In this document: in pieces, positions 8,757 through 19,423 of the stretch
Numbering within the stretch: position 1 is the first letter of the stretch
Layout of the letters: every line of letters begins with the position of its first letter
Source: Pseudoips prasinana
Lineage: Eukaryota; Arthropoda; Insecta; Lepidoptera; Nolidae
DNA: 64,000 nucleotides
Direction: 5' to 3'
Assembly: GCA_951640165.1 (NCBI GenBank)
Contig: OX621247.1
Span: 24,278,001-24,342,000, forward strand
Made by a program: the position numbers and the translations under genes
Notes under the pieces: model-generated
What the model saw: the letters and a program-made list of their open reading frames with translations, nothing else
Databases searched by the model: none
What the model was told of the DNA's origin: nothing

Positions 8757-9260
8757 AAGTCATTTATTCCGTTAAAATATTACATTTGTGTGGAATCGTC
8801 AATTTTTTTAACCCTACCGTGCAGTGCATGACGTGGCAGCTACTGAGAAACACTGCCAGAAAACTCAGTAGGAATCCTTTTTTAAAATATTTATTTCTTA
8901 CATATAATTACATTGTTTTTAAATGTGTTAATTTAGAGCGACTCAATCCCAAGCTGTTTTGTCACTTAAATAATCAGAAGTTTTGTAGTAAGCCCTGCTA
9001 CACAATTTGGCTTTTATGATTCTTTTAAACTTATTCATAGACATTTCTCGGATATCACTGGGAAGTTTGTTATAGAATCTTATACATTGCCCCATGAAAG
9101 AGTTACTTACTTTGTGGAGACGGGTGGTATGTAACATAAAGTTATGCTTATATATAGTATTTATATTATGAGTATCACTCCTTTTACAGAAGGAGTCTTT
9201 ATATTTATGCATATAAATTAGATTGTCATATATATACTGACATGCTACTACAGAACCTTG
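8757..9260 (-). mobile_element. LINE 3' end: C-terminus of RT protein and 3' UTR (CR1/jockey group)
   Basis: The minus strand encodes QGSVVACQYIYDNLIYMHKY ... FYNKLPSDIREMSMNKFKRI ... AYYKTSDYL, the usual end of CR1/jockey-group reverse transcriptase proteins (FNKLP..I followed by FK..LK...AYY...YL). The 3' UTR follows (TACTGAGTTTTCTGGCAGTG, AGCTGCCACGTC) and the element ends ACGGAATAAATGACTTTTGA, a TTGATTTT-type tail near 8740. A plus-strand copy of the same 3' UTR lies at 34902-35022. Confidence 0.75.
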
Positions 9261-9269
9261 GATAGATAA

Positions 9270-10323
9270 TTATCTGTTCAGATTGTTAAAACGTAGGGAT
9301 TATCTATTTAGAGTATGGAAATCCGACCCAAAGAATATGAACAAACGATTAGAATACACAAAATTTAGAAATAACATTAATAAGCTAGTAAACGAGGCGA
9401 AAAATAAATATAGACAGTTACAAATAAAAGAATGTAATGGAGATATTAGGAAAATTTGGTCCAATATTATTATGTGGCTGGGTCACAACAAAACTAGTCT
9501 TGATAATGTGATACTTAGATATTTAGGTAAAACGGAAAGTATTAGTCAAATTTGTACAAATTTTTCAAAAACTTTTACTGAAGAAATACAAAGTATTAAA
9601 CATACATGTAACGTTAAATTCCTAGACAGACATAATTATGTGACGCCAAGTAATGTTTCCTTTAGATATACATCAGTGACGCCATTAGATATAGAAAAAA
9701 ATATTAGTATGCTATCATGTGAAAAAGCACCTGGATTCGATGGGATAAGGGTAAAAGATATTAATATCGTGCGAAAACAATTAAGTCCTATTATAGCAAA
9801 ATTCATGAATATGTGTCTAACCAACGGCTTATATCCCAATGGATTAAAAATCGCATTAATACGCCCCCTTTATAAGTCTGGTAGTCACTTAGAATATGTC
9901 AATTACAGGCCGATAGCCAGTCTATCGGTTATTGATAAAAGTATAGAAAAAAATATTGTAAGCCAAATTAGTAAATTTTTAGAGAGTAATAATATTCTTT
10001 CAGACAGTCAGCATGGCTTTCGGAAAGAACGTAGTACTGTCTCGACTTTGACGGACTTTGCGGACTATGTTAATGAATCTTTAGACTCTGGTAAACAACT
10101 GATATCACTTTTTATTGATTACAAAAAAGCATTTGACACACTGGATCATGACACTTTATTACAGGCTATGGATGAATGCGGAATACGTGGACCCACTAAT
10201 AATTGGTTTAATAACTACCTGTTTAATAGAAAAATACGTACGACCATTGCGGGAGAGTCTGGCGACACAGCGTCTGTGCAGTTAGGAGTGCCGACCGGTT
10301 CAGTGTTCGGGCCGGTCGGTTGA
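9270..10323 (+). pseudogene. LINE reverse transcriptase fragment (CR1/jockey group), inverted relative to its 3' end
   Basis: An open frame of about 346 codons begins in the linker between endonuclease and RT (RDYLFRVWKSDP, YTKFRNNINKLVNEAKNKYR) and covers the first RT blocks: APGFDGI, ALIRPLYKSGS, NYRPIASLSV, HGFRKERST, FIDYKKAFDTLDHD (block with the first catalytic Asp) and LGVPTGSVFGPVG, where it breaks off before the YADD block. The first codon of the frame is TTG, so it has no own start. It lies head-to-head with the minus-strand C-terminal fragment at 8757-9260, which together would make most of one RT gene. Confidence 0.8.
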
Positions 10324-10484
10324 GGCATTGATCATGCCTACAGACGATGGGTCTGTCAAATGTATGTCTCAAATATGTAAAATTAAATGTATGTAGGTTA
10401 AGATTTTATGTACTAAAAGAGCGCGTTACTCGCCATTAAACGTAACAGTTTGGCGAGATTAATTACTTATATGATATACAATTG

Positions 10485-10487
<3 letters not shown>
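10324..10487 (+). other. AT-rich noncoding, flank of LINE fragment
   Basis: No coding signal. It contains AAATGTATGTAGGTTAAGAT and TTTGGCGAGATTAATTAC and leads into the AT microsatellite; it may belong to another transposon's end. Confidence 0.3.

Positions 10488-10553
<66 letters not shown>
10488..10553. repeat. (TA)n microsatellite
   Basis: About 30 uninterrupted TA dinucleotides. Confidence 0.95.
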
Positions 10554-10556
<3 letters not shown>

Positions 10557-10631
10557 AAAAATAATAAAAAAAAAGTCAGAATGTTAATCTCTTTAAACTT
10601 CTCTCTCAAAGATTCTCGCGGACCAAGTTTA

Positions 10632-10668
10632 TATATCTCGACGTGAGACTCATAAGGTCTGATGTTAA
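10632..10668 (+). repeat. Left copy of a 35-bp inverted motif flanking the DUF7869-like gene
   Basis: ATATCTCGACGTGAGACTCA with the following AAGGTCTGATGT matches, in inverted orientation, 14762-14798 (ATATCTCGACGTGAGACCCA then TATGATCTGATGT on the minus strand) with about four differences in 35 bases. No other occurrence was seen in the window. Confidence 0.6.
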
Positions 10669-12175
10669 TATTGAACCAAAATCACTTTTTTAGCTAGGCT
10701 GACTAAGCTCTTTGAGCTCTTTCTAACGAACCTACAATCATATTTCTATCACTTTTCTTTCTATCGTTTTTTGAGTACGATAAAGTCGTATGTCATAAAA
10801 TCACCGAAATCAATCGAGTAATACAGTTTCATAATGACATCAGTTTTTATGCTTTCATATTTGTTATCATAGTAACAGTGAATATTGAGTTGAGCTTTAA
10901 TGCTTCTAAATATTTTGGTACAAACTTGGGGCGTTTATCAAGACTCGACTTTATGTGTCTAAACTTATCGTGTACAAAAATAAAGGTATGAATACATAGA
11001 ACTTTATGCCTCTCAAAATAAAGTAAACAAAGGTACTAAGAAGACATACTTCTATTTGCTTCTTAAATTTTATTACAATTAGTAGGCATTATGTTAGCAT
11101 GATACATTATGCTTGTATAATGTGTAGTTTCATTGCTGCTCCAAACGAAGTAAGTGAAAAAAAAGCAACGTTGTGCTTATAGATTTGTGGACGATAACCT
11201 ATACGAAGTGAATGACATCGGACATTTTCGGCGATAATCGGCTATCATCGTGGCGTTATGCCTCGAACCAATCAGCGTCGGTAACTCGCCTGACTCGTGC
11301 CGGCCGGTTCATTTGTTTGCATTATTTCGTTTTAGAAGTTGTGATGAGCCATCGCAGATTGTTTTGTGATTTAAAATATTGTGGTTTAATTGATGTATGA
11401 TTCATTTGATTATTATAACATTTAAATAATAAAAAATGGAGGAAGAACGTAAGGTAAGATTGATATCCTAAGTTGATTAAAAAGAAAAAGGTAGTTTTCT
11501 GTTCTTCGCCCTGACCTAACCTTGCTCTCTTGTGTTATATTCCAGAAAGTGTTATATCAGCAGTTCATTAATAAACGGCGGAAATTAGCTAAACTCAGAG
11601 AAGTAATTATGTGTTCCAATGAAGGATTACAAAACGCTAAAATAGGTAAGTTCGTTAAAGTTTTACGAGCGTTGAGTTCAAAACTGTTCACGAAGTAGGT
11701 TTGATTCATGTAGGTACTTTGTTTCATTGTTGTAGATAACTTGAATACGCATGGCGAACCTATGTCAATGCAAAAATATCAAGACGCCACCAATAGTGAG
11801 GTCAGCGCAAATGCATTTGCAGGTGAGTTTATAGCAGGTTTACAAAATTAAGATAAAGGGCGTGTGGTCCTATTTGTACGAAACGCAGCCGTCTGTTTAT
11901 CTATACTTATGTTTTCCTTTTAAACAGCTTTTAAAACAATAAGAACTAGGTGGTTAATTTACTTCGCGAATGTTAGTGTGTAACATATTTAATGACAAAT
12001 TATTTTTAATAACACAAAAGCAAAAGTAAAGGGGATTCTCGTACAAGAAACATGTTTTTTAAGAATTACTATATCTACGATTACTTCATTTATATTTATA
12101 TAAACTTAATTTATGGTGCAAATATCAAAATAAGAACAATCCACTGCCAAATGTAATTATTCTTACCTCTGTAGT

Positions 12176-12366
12176 CGAGAGGTTGGCTAACGCATTGGTT
12201 TCAAGGATCGCCGTTTCTTAGGTCCCGGGTTTGATTGCCGGTTGGGTCTCGGGTCAATGTAGAAAACACATCTTTCTATATTGATGTTTTAGTACCATAC
12301 CACCATAGCTTTAGCTACTTAACTTAGGATCGGAGCTATGAATGTGATGTTATGTAGTATTAGTTC
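12176..12366 (+). mobile_element. tRNA-derived SINE in intron 3 of the DUF7869-like gene
   Basis: It begins with a tRNA-like head: box-A-like GTCGAGAGGTTGGCTAACGC, box-B-like GGTTTGATTGCC, then a tail with TCTATATTGATGTTTTAGTACC. It is not a functional tRNA gene because no closed acceptor stem is formed. Confidence 0.6.
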
Positions 12367-13514
12367 AGTATATTATATATTTTTTTACTTATAATGTAGT
12401 TAAATTATGAAATTTATTTTGTACTTTAACAATGAAAAATGTAGTCAGTAGTTTCATAACCTCTAATGATGTTTTATGTTTCAATTAATACTTTCAGATT
12501 CTGACGGAGAGGATCATGACCATGACTATGGCAGTGATGACAGTGTGAAAGACAAATCTTATGTTCCCAGCAAAGATTTATCAGATGACGATAGTTACAT
12601 CAGTAATTCACCGGAACATGAGATTTCACTAAGTCGCAAATATGTTGTAAAAAGAAAACTATTCACACCAGATATATCAGCCCATAATCAGGCCATTGAC
12701 GACGATCTCATCACTTTGAACGACCTTATAAATGTCTCAAAACAGTATCAAGAACCTGGTACCTCATATTATATTTCTGAATATGATAATGTAAATAATC
12801 AACAATTTGATGAGGCCAATTTACAAGCTAAATCAAGGAAAAGGCAGAAACACGTAGTAAAATGGAAGTGGCTATATCGCAACATATTTAACACAAAGTT
12901 TAATTTAAGCTTTAAACTTCCATCAGTGGATACTTGCGATGACTGTGATGCATATCAAAGAAAACTATTAGATGCCAAAGATAGTGAAACAAAAAATATC
13001 ATAGAAAATGATAAGAAAGATCGTGAAATGCCGCTGAAGAAAGATATTAATTAAAGAAGAAAGACAAAAGTGAAGCAGTAGCAAGTTCAGGCAAAAAAAA
13101 AGTGTTGATGTTTGACTTGCAAAAGTGTATGGCAACACCAAACCTGACTAATTGTAAGTCTTTTTACTTAAGAAAACTATGGACATTGAACTTGAAAATT
13201 TTTGATTCCACCTCTAATATTGCAACAAACGTCATATGGTCTGAAAATATAGGTGGAAGAGGAGGAAACGAAGTAGCATCTTGTCTTCTTCGCTGGGCAG
13301 ATGAAAATAAAGACAACATTGTTCACGTGAGCGAGCTTACTTTTTGGTCTGATAATTGCGCGGGACAAAACCGAAACTTAATGGTGGTATTGGCTTACAT
13401 GTGGTTGCTTCACAAGTGTCCGCAACTAAAAGTAATAAACCACAAATTCATTCTAAAGGGTCATACCCATATGGAGGTTGATCAAATACACTCCCAAATA
13501 GAGCAAAAAAATGA

Positions 13515-13945
13515 TGACATACGGAACAGAGACGTGGTCGCTCACTATGGGCCTTATTAGAAGGCTCAAGGTCACCCAAAGAGCAATGGAGAGGGCTATG
13601 CTCGGAGTTTCCCTGCGGGATCGCATCAGAAATGTCAAAATCCGCAGGCGAACCAAAGTCACCGACATAGCCCGAAGAATTGCCAAGCTGAAGTGGCAGT
13701 GGGCAGGGCACATAGCTCGTAGAGCCGACGGCCGTTGGGGCAGAAAGGTTCTCGAGTGGCGACCACGAACCGGAAGACGCAGCGTGGGCAGGCCCCCTAC
13801 AAGATGGACCGATGATCTTGTGCGGGTCGCTCGCTGGAAACTGCTGGATGCGAATAGCACAAGACCGGCAATTGTGGAGATCTTTGGGGGAGGCCTTTGT
13901 CCAGCAGTGGACGTCTTTCGGCTGATATGATGATGATGATGATGA
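13515..13945 (+). mobile_element. 5'-truncated RTE-clade LINE inserted in the DUF7869-like gene
   Basis: It encodes the end of an RTE-type RT protein: YGTETWSLTMGLIRRLKV, RAMERAMLGVSLRDRIRN, KLKWQWAGHIARR, WGRKVLEWRPRTGRRSVGRP and a degraded WRSLEEAFVQQWTSFG end, and finishes with GGCTGATATGATGATGATGA repeats. It runs in the same direction as the host gene. A related copy sits in copy 2 of the same host family at 58366-58660. Confidence 0.88.
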
Positions 13946-14298
13946 TACAAAAAAAAATTGGCCCTTTGTTGCAAGAAAAAAAAAATAAGGAAGGAAAAGA
14001 TTTTAAGATATCAGAATGTGTTTGGTTGCAAGTTAGACAAGAGCAGTTCGGAATTTTGTATTACAAAAATACTTTCACAGAGGATTTTTCCGAAATATCG
14101 TTCATTCGAAATGCCAAAAAAAGCGCGCTACCAGAAGATTTACCAATATTGAGATTAAATAGAAAACCCATATCCACGGCAAAATACAATGACTTGATGA
14201 CATTGCTGCAATGGGTACCGGAAGAATTGCATGCATTTTATAAAAAATTTACACATACAAACAATGAGTTAGATTTCCCAGAAACAGATGATTCCTAA

Positions 14299-14761
14299 TT
14301 TTAATTTTATTAAATTTTAATACATTTAAAGGAGATTTTAATTTCATTTAATTTTACTCTGACCTTATTTTATCCAACCATAGGTACATCTTACATTTAA
14401 TTAAGACTGACTTGAGTTACATTTTTATATTTACCCATAACGCTTAATGTTATTATAGAACCTAAAAATCATAATGTATACCTCCAGAAAATTCAAGCAT
14501 AAAGTAATATCTTTAAATAGAAATAAAAGTTTTAGACCACACCTCAAATTATAGAAGCGTAAGGTCGAATAACACATTTTTTTTATAAAAGTATGATTAT
14601 TACTATTAATTTATTAATTATAAACTTACAAAATAAAAGGCACAAAAGTGTACTGTACCATGAGTGTTCATTGATTTAGCTAAAAGAACAATAAAAGACA
14701 CTTTATATGAAATATCTAACCAGATTTTCATTTGCCTCTTCTGAAAAGTTGATAAATTGGA
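14299..14761. other. AT-rich 3' flank of the DUF7869-like gene
   Basis: No coding signal. AATAAAAG strings near 14521 and 14634 could serve as poly(A) signals for the gene ending at 14298. Confidence 0.4.
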
Positions 14762-14798
14762 CATCAGATCATATGGGTCTCACGTCGAGATATGGCTC
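14762..14798 (-). repeat. Right copy of the 35-bp inverted motif
   Basis: The minus strand reads ATATCTCGACGTGAGACCCA followed by TATGATCTGATGT; see the left copy at 10632-10668. The two copies enclose the whole copy-1 DUF7869-like gene. Confidence 0.6.
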
Positions 14799-14825
14799 TT
14801 ACAGCCCTTTTTTGCAATACAAATA

Positions 14826-14888
14826 TGTTGAAGTTTTTAATATTATGTATTGAATATTTATTTTTTACTACATATTGTCTGAATGTGT
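14826..14888 (+). repeat. 63-bp sequence shared with 50697-50758
   Basis: GTTGAAGTTTTTAATATTATGTA and TTTACTACATATTGTCTGAATG recur at 50697-50758. Here the 12-bp minisatellite starts right after it; at 50.7 kb there is no minisatellite. Confidence 0.6.
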
Positions 14889-14892
14889 GATA

Positions 14893-15716
14893 TGTTGGTG
14901 GAAGTGTTGGTAAATATGTTGGTGGAAGTGTTGGTAAATATGTTGGTGGAAATGTTGGTGGTAATGTTGGTGCAAAAGTGTTGGTGGAAATGTTGGTGGA
15001 TATGTTGGTGGAAGTGTTGGTGGAAATATTGGTGGAAATGTTGGTCGATATGTTGGTGGATATGTTGGTGGATATGTTGGTGGATATGTTGGTGGAAATG
15101 TTGGTGGAAATGTTGGAGGAAATGTTGGTGGAAATGTTGGTGAAAATGTTGGTCGATATGTTGGTGGATATGTTGGTGGAAATTTTGGTAGAAATGTTGG
15201 TGGAAATGTTGGTCGATCTGTTGGTGGATATGTTGGTGGAAATGTTGGTGGATATGTTGGTGGAAATGTTGGTGGAAATGTTGGTGGATATGTTGGTGGA
15301 AATGTTGGTGGATATGTTGGCGGAAATGTTGGTGAAAATGTTGGTGGAAATTTTGGTAGAAATGTTGGTGGAAATGTTGGTGAAAATGTTGGTCGATATG
15401 TTGGTGGATATGTTGGTGGAAATTTTGGTAGAAATGTTGGTGGAAATGTTGGTGGAAATGTTGGTGGATATGTTGGTGGAAATGTTGGTGGATATGTTGG
15501 TGGAAATGTTGGCGGATAAGTTGGTGGATATGTTGGTGGAAATGTTGGTGGAAATGTTGGTGGATGTTGGAGGAAATGTTGGTGGAAATGTTGGTGAAAA
15601 TGTTGGTCGATATGTTGGTGGATATGTTGGTGGAAATGTTGGTAGAAATGTTGGTGGAAATGTTGGTGGATATGTTGGTGGATATGTTGGTGGAAATGTT
15701 GGTGGATATGTTGGTC
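14893..15716. repeat. 12-bp minisatellite, about 68 units
   Basis: The unit is TGTTGGTGGAAA alternating with TGTTGGTGGATA, with variants TGGTCGATA, TGGTGAAAA, TTTTGGTAGAAA and TGGAGGAAA. Higher-order repeats of several units are visible (the block ...TGAAAATGTTGGTCGATATG... recurs near 15135, 15380 and 15595). The unit length is divisible by three and has no stop in several frames, so long spurious frames occur on both strands: 337 codons on the minus strand (TNIS and HQHF/HQHI repeats) and 267 on the plus strand (MLVE/MLVD). One strand is strongly G-rich. Confidence 0.95.
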
Positions 15717-15947
15717 ATATGATACGATACGATATATCTATCTATACTTATAATGAAACTGAAAGAAGTGTAGAAGTGTAAATTCTGTACATTGAAAATA
15801 TAAAAAAATATCAGGGGTGTTATTAGATCGATACCAAACCCAAAAATGAGATTTAAGAAAAGTCTGTTCAAGCATCACGCAAAAAGTACCGGTCTGATTA
15901 CGATGAAAATTGGTATAATTATTCTTTGACATCCTAGGCACCACACT

Positions 15948-16112
15948 GGGTAGGTACATTTTATCCCGGAAAAATATATGCAAATAAAACGAGTATAATT
16001 TTTCGGTTCGACCCTAGACACGACTACTGTAACAACCGATAATAATAAGTTTAATGTTACATCAGGTCATTTAAAGCCATGCTCATATGGTGCAAGGTTT
16101 TTAAATCCTTTG
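15948..16112 (+). repeat. Dispersed repeat, copy 2 (first copy at 7965-8118)
   Basis: It shares TACATTTTATCCCGGAAAAA, ATATGCAAATAAAACGAGT, TTTTTCGGTTCGACC and TTTAATGTTACATCAGGTCA with copy 1. Confidence 0.7.
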
Positions 16113-16359
16113 ATCTTTTTTAAATTAAGTTTTAAAATTAGTTTGATTCAGTTAACACCTGGGCCCAGGAATGTATGGAGTCATTTTCTTCTCCTTTATG
16201 ATTTCCCATTTTTGAGATTAGATAAACGCTTTGCATTGCGAATAATGCTATAAAATTCAAAATTAGATAGATAGTACTTTAGAGTCTTAAAATTCACTGT
16301 CAAAAAATTAAACGGAAAGTGGCAACGAGAAACAATCTACTGCTTAGACTTTTTTGCGC

Positions 16360-16960
16360 ATCTTGGAGAGTTTCTCCATGAGCTATACGAAAATAAGGTA
16401 TAGTCTTCTGTTACTCGGCTGGGGAATATGCATGCTCCGTGTGCCATCGTACCGCTCAGGCCCGAGAAGTGGACATGGTCTTGAACGACACCACCCGAAT
16501 AATCACGGGTTGCCTCGGGTCCACTCCTCTTAAGCTGTATCCCCTAGTAGGAATCGTCCCTCCATAAATCCGGCGAGAGATTGCATGTGTGACTGAGAAA
16601 CAAAATCAGGAAACAGACTGCAGGCACCCTTTGTCCAACTCCGATGCGTTACCCAGAAGTGGGCTAACAAACCGTCATAGTTTCCTACACGTGGCTCACG
16701 TTCACCTAAATCTGTGGACCTCTAGAGTAACCCCTCAACCAGAATATATTGACCCATCAGAAAATCTTGCCACTGGTCACAACTAGTCTTGGCCAGTGCA
16801 CAAAATACGCAACAAACTGCGCTCCAAGTTGGGCGCGGTAAGGAAAATCAGGTCAAGTGAGGGATGGTTGGCAAAATGCAGTGCCACTGCGGTGGCCTGC
16901 CACAGTCGCATGTGTTAGAGTGCCCTTCATGCCCCGAATTGTACGATTAAAATCCAGATG
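16360..16960 (+). pseudogene. Jockey-type LINE, decayed C-terminal part
   Basis: Frames with several breaks encode pieces typical of the end of jockey-group Pol proteins: a Y-G-(I)-C-x-P-V/CAP-like start, VDMVLNDTTRIITGCLRSTP, LVGIVPP with IRR, then KLRSKLGAVRKIRSSEGW and CHCGGLPQSHVLECPSCP, the Cys/His motif near the C-terminus. Multiple stops make it nonfunctional. Confidence 0.65.
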
Positions 16961-17061
16961 GTAGATTCCATAAATGCCATAAAAGTAGCAACGTACTGAT
17001 CTAAATAGCTTTAAATTGTTGTGTAGAAATCGACACGACAGAACAACAGTACCTACCTACT

Positions 17062-17244
17062 GTGCCTCTAGCACGAGTTCCTGCAGTTTACTTACTCGAT
17101 CATACGTACAGTTGCCTCCCATACATTGAGCACCAGCGCCTCTCGCGGAAACTATTAAGAATTAAAACTCTGGTGCTCAATGTATGGGACGAAACTGTAC
17201 GTGTGATCGAGTAAGTAAACTGCAGGAACTCGTGCTAGAGGCAC
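17062..17244. repeat. Long imperfect hairpin, about 75-bp arms, 33-nt loop
   Basis: 17062-17136 (GTGCCTCTAGCACGAGTTCC ... CATTGAGCACCAG) pairs with 17170-17244 (CTGGTGCTCAATG ... GAGGCAC) with a few mismatches around the centre (GTACAGTTGCCTCCC versus GGGACGAAACTGTAC). No coding potential; a foldback or MITE is likely. Confidence 0.9.
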
Positions 17245-17332
17245 TGGATGCTATCATAATGTAGTCGGTAGTTGAAAGAAAATCTAAATCGTGACAACGT
17301 TTAGCAGAAGTATGTAACACCAATATACTTAC

Positions 17333-18714
17333 TCGGGACTTAGAAAATAATCCTCTTCCAGAGCACTTTTAATTATATCCCTGCGCTCGCGCGGCAGTAT
17401 GGCGCACTTCTCATCCCATAGCGAACGTAGCCGCCGCGAGTTGGGCCGCGCCAACATCTCCACCCGTTCCATGTTGCGTCGAATACGCGGGGACATAGAC
17501 TTGTAATCTGAAAAGTTTGTATAATCATTATAAGGTATCTCTAACTATCTGAGCTATCCAAACTAACTGATTTCTGCCAGGAGACTCTTAAAACTTTTTT
17601 ATTGTTTCCAAAAACCTTTTTAGCACCGAAAAAAAATACTACCTACAGAATCAATTCACGAGGGCTAAATATTTGAAGTTTCCTATAAATTTGGGACCTG
17701 TGACCAGTAAAAAGTAGTGGTGATTAGAAAGCAAGAGAGACATGTGCGAGTACACATTTTCGTTCTCTCTTTCTCTCATAGCCAGTTACGTTTGAATACT
17801 TCAGACGTGTGGTCTAAAGTATACTCGTATTTCTTTATTTTAATGAACTCTTAAACACGGTACCTAGTGTCGAATGAATGTTGACCTTGACTGCGTCTCT
17901 ATAAGTCAGGTAATAAGGGCAACTCGTAGGTAGTACTATACACTGAGGGAAGGCTTACGGAACATGCAAAAAGTACCTTTGATTAGAAGTTGAAATACGT
18001 TTTGCACCACGAAAATGCGAAACTTTTATAAATCAAATCAATAAATAGGTACAATATTAAGGTTCGCATTTCTACAACATACAAATCAGAGTTCTTAAAT
18101 TTTATTGGAACTCACTTCAACAGGCAAACGTACCTATATTAAAAAAAAAACGTATTTATGAATTCGTTCCATAGGTACGCTCTTATTATCCCTACTTAAA
18201 CAAAATTTATAATCAGTAGGTATTGATCAAACCTCACTAATACATTACTAAATCTTATTATTTAGACTAATTTACGGGCTTTGGATAGAATGAGATCAAA
18301 TCTAATGCACATGTTTATATTGTTTACATTTTTAATTAATGTTGCCGATTTTATAACAAAGAGAAAAAATTGTTTTGGGCACATTCAGCGTAGCCAATGC
18401 CCTTAAAGCTTCATTTTCTAATAACGACAAAAATAATGAAAGCTTTTATGCATTGGCTACCCTGGTGTCAGAGTTGTTCAAGCCCTCCAGTAGGTCTCTG
18501 ACATGACTCAACAGCTTAACGTGTCCTCTTAAGCGCGAATACGCTCAGAAATTAATTCTTTATTCCTACCTATGAGTAGTATACACCTTTTCAATATTTG
18601 TTATATGTACATACCTGCTTGTTTGTCAGGGTTCTTTATTACTTTAACATTTTGTTCTGAACCAACATTGGAGTCTTTGTCTTGAGAAGCAAGTTTTTGT
18701 GATGATGTCGGCAT
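17333..18714 (-). CDS. Two 5' exons of an unidentified gene (possible THEG-like sperm protein)
   Basis: Exon 1 is 18615-18714 (ATG at 18714, starting MPTSSQKLASQDK) and exon 2 is 17333-17507; both borders are GT-AG and the phase (1) matches. Exon 2 reads through DYKSMSPRIRRNMERVEMLA, RPNSRRLRSLWDEKCAILP and RERRDIIKSALEEDYFLSP, and a consensus donor (GTAAGTAT) follows. The pattern R.E.LARPN.RR...LW resembles repeats of testicular haploid expressed gene (THEG) proteins, but the match is weak. The G+C-rich codons of exon 2 and clean splice sites favour a real gene. No downstream exon could be found between 17.3 and 15.7 kb, where only transposon remnants lie, so the gene either has a very long intron or has been cut. 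Confidence 0.6.
17508..18614 (-). other. Intron of the two-exon minus-strand gene
   Basis: AT-rich, with a short TCTCTTTCTCTC stretch near 17765; no other feature was recognised. Confidence 0.45.
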
Positions 18715-18944
18715 GATTAGATTTTAATGCACGAATAATTTAAAATTTAGTTTTGTGTTGACGCCTAATTCATCAAGTGAGCTATGAGTATAAAAAAACA
18801 TTAGACATTGATGGGGTGACATAAGGTGTCATTTTACCAGAGAGTTCGACAGAAAAAGATAGATTGGAACTTTGTGAAAAAATTCACTGCTACCGCTCAG
18901 TGACCACAGAGTAAATTATAATAATATCCTGGGACATTATTCAC

Positions 18945-19150
18945 ACACGGCCATCTCATCCCAAGCTAAGCAGAACTGATATACTGATATATTACATATA
19001 CCTACTACTTTTTTGTAAATACATACTTATATAGATAATTACACCCAGACGAACAGACATGTTCATGCACACAAATATCTGCTCTGGGTGGGAATAGAAC
19101 CCACAACCTGACGCGTGAAAGGCAAGCATTTACCAATCACGGCAACTGGC
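18945..19150 (-). mobile_element. tRNA-derived SINE, family A
   Basis: On the minus strand it has a tRNA-like head (box-B-like GGTTCTATTCCCACCC) followed by ATATTTGTGTGCATGAACAT, a body and a tail with ATCAGTTCTGCTTAGCTTGG. It is the same family as 35110-35395 (plus). Both carry the tail phrase GGGACATTATT / AATAATGTCCC. Confidence 0.8.
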
Positions 19151-19423
19151 ACATATTATGTATTGTCCCAAGACATTTCTTCTGGAGAATTAAATTAAAT
19201 GTGGGTTGTGTGTTTGTCGAGTTTCCCCAGTATATAATACCATAAGTTAATAATGAATACACATACCCAAAGTAGGCATTTATAGTAACATCATCATTTG
19301 TTGTTTCTGGCAGTATGGACAACGCATAACAGGCACTGAGCTTTTTTGTTAATTTTAGCAATATGAGCCTTCCAATTTAAATATTGATCCACTGTAAGTC
19401 CAGGTAAATTAATGTTACTTACT

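Larger units (their letters stand above)
11436..14298 (+). pseudogene. DUF7869-like gene, copy 1: four exons, frameshift and RTE insertion
   Basis: Spliced model: exons 11436-11453 (MEEERK), 11546-11645, 11736-11822 and from 12498, all with GT-AG borders and matching phases (0, 1, 1). The last exon encodes an acidic region, a basic stretch (KSRKRQKHVVKWKW), LYRNIFNTKFNLSFKLP, a Cys pair (DTCDDC), and in a second frame after a break near 13050 VLMFDLQKCMA, TFWSDNCAGQNRN and ILKGHTHMEVDQIHSQIE. The C-terminal part resumes after the RTE fragment (13515-13945) at about 13960 and ends at 14298 (FKISECVWL ... RKPISTAKYNDLM ... PEELHAFY). Asp of FDLQ, Asp of SDNC and Asp/Glu of VDQIHSQIE look like the acidic residues of an RNase H-type nuclease; this is my inference. 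Compared with copy 2 (58215-60194) it lacks about 170 residues of the N-terminal Cys-rich domain. It has no function established here. Confidence 0.7.

Noticed and set aside
14858..15871. 337-codon minus-strand frame (HQHF/TNIS repeats) and 267-codon plus-strand frame (MLVE repeats)
   Set aside because: Both are produced by the 12-bp minisatellite, whose unit happens to lack stops in several frames. There is no non-repetitive coding sequence or splice context.
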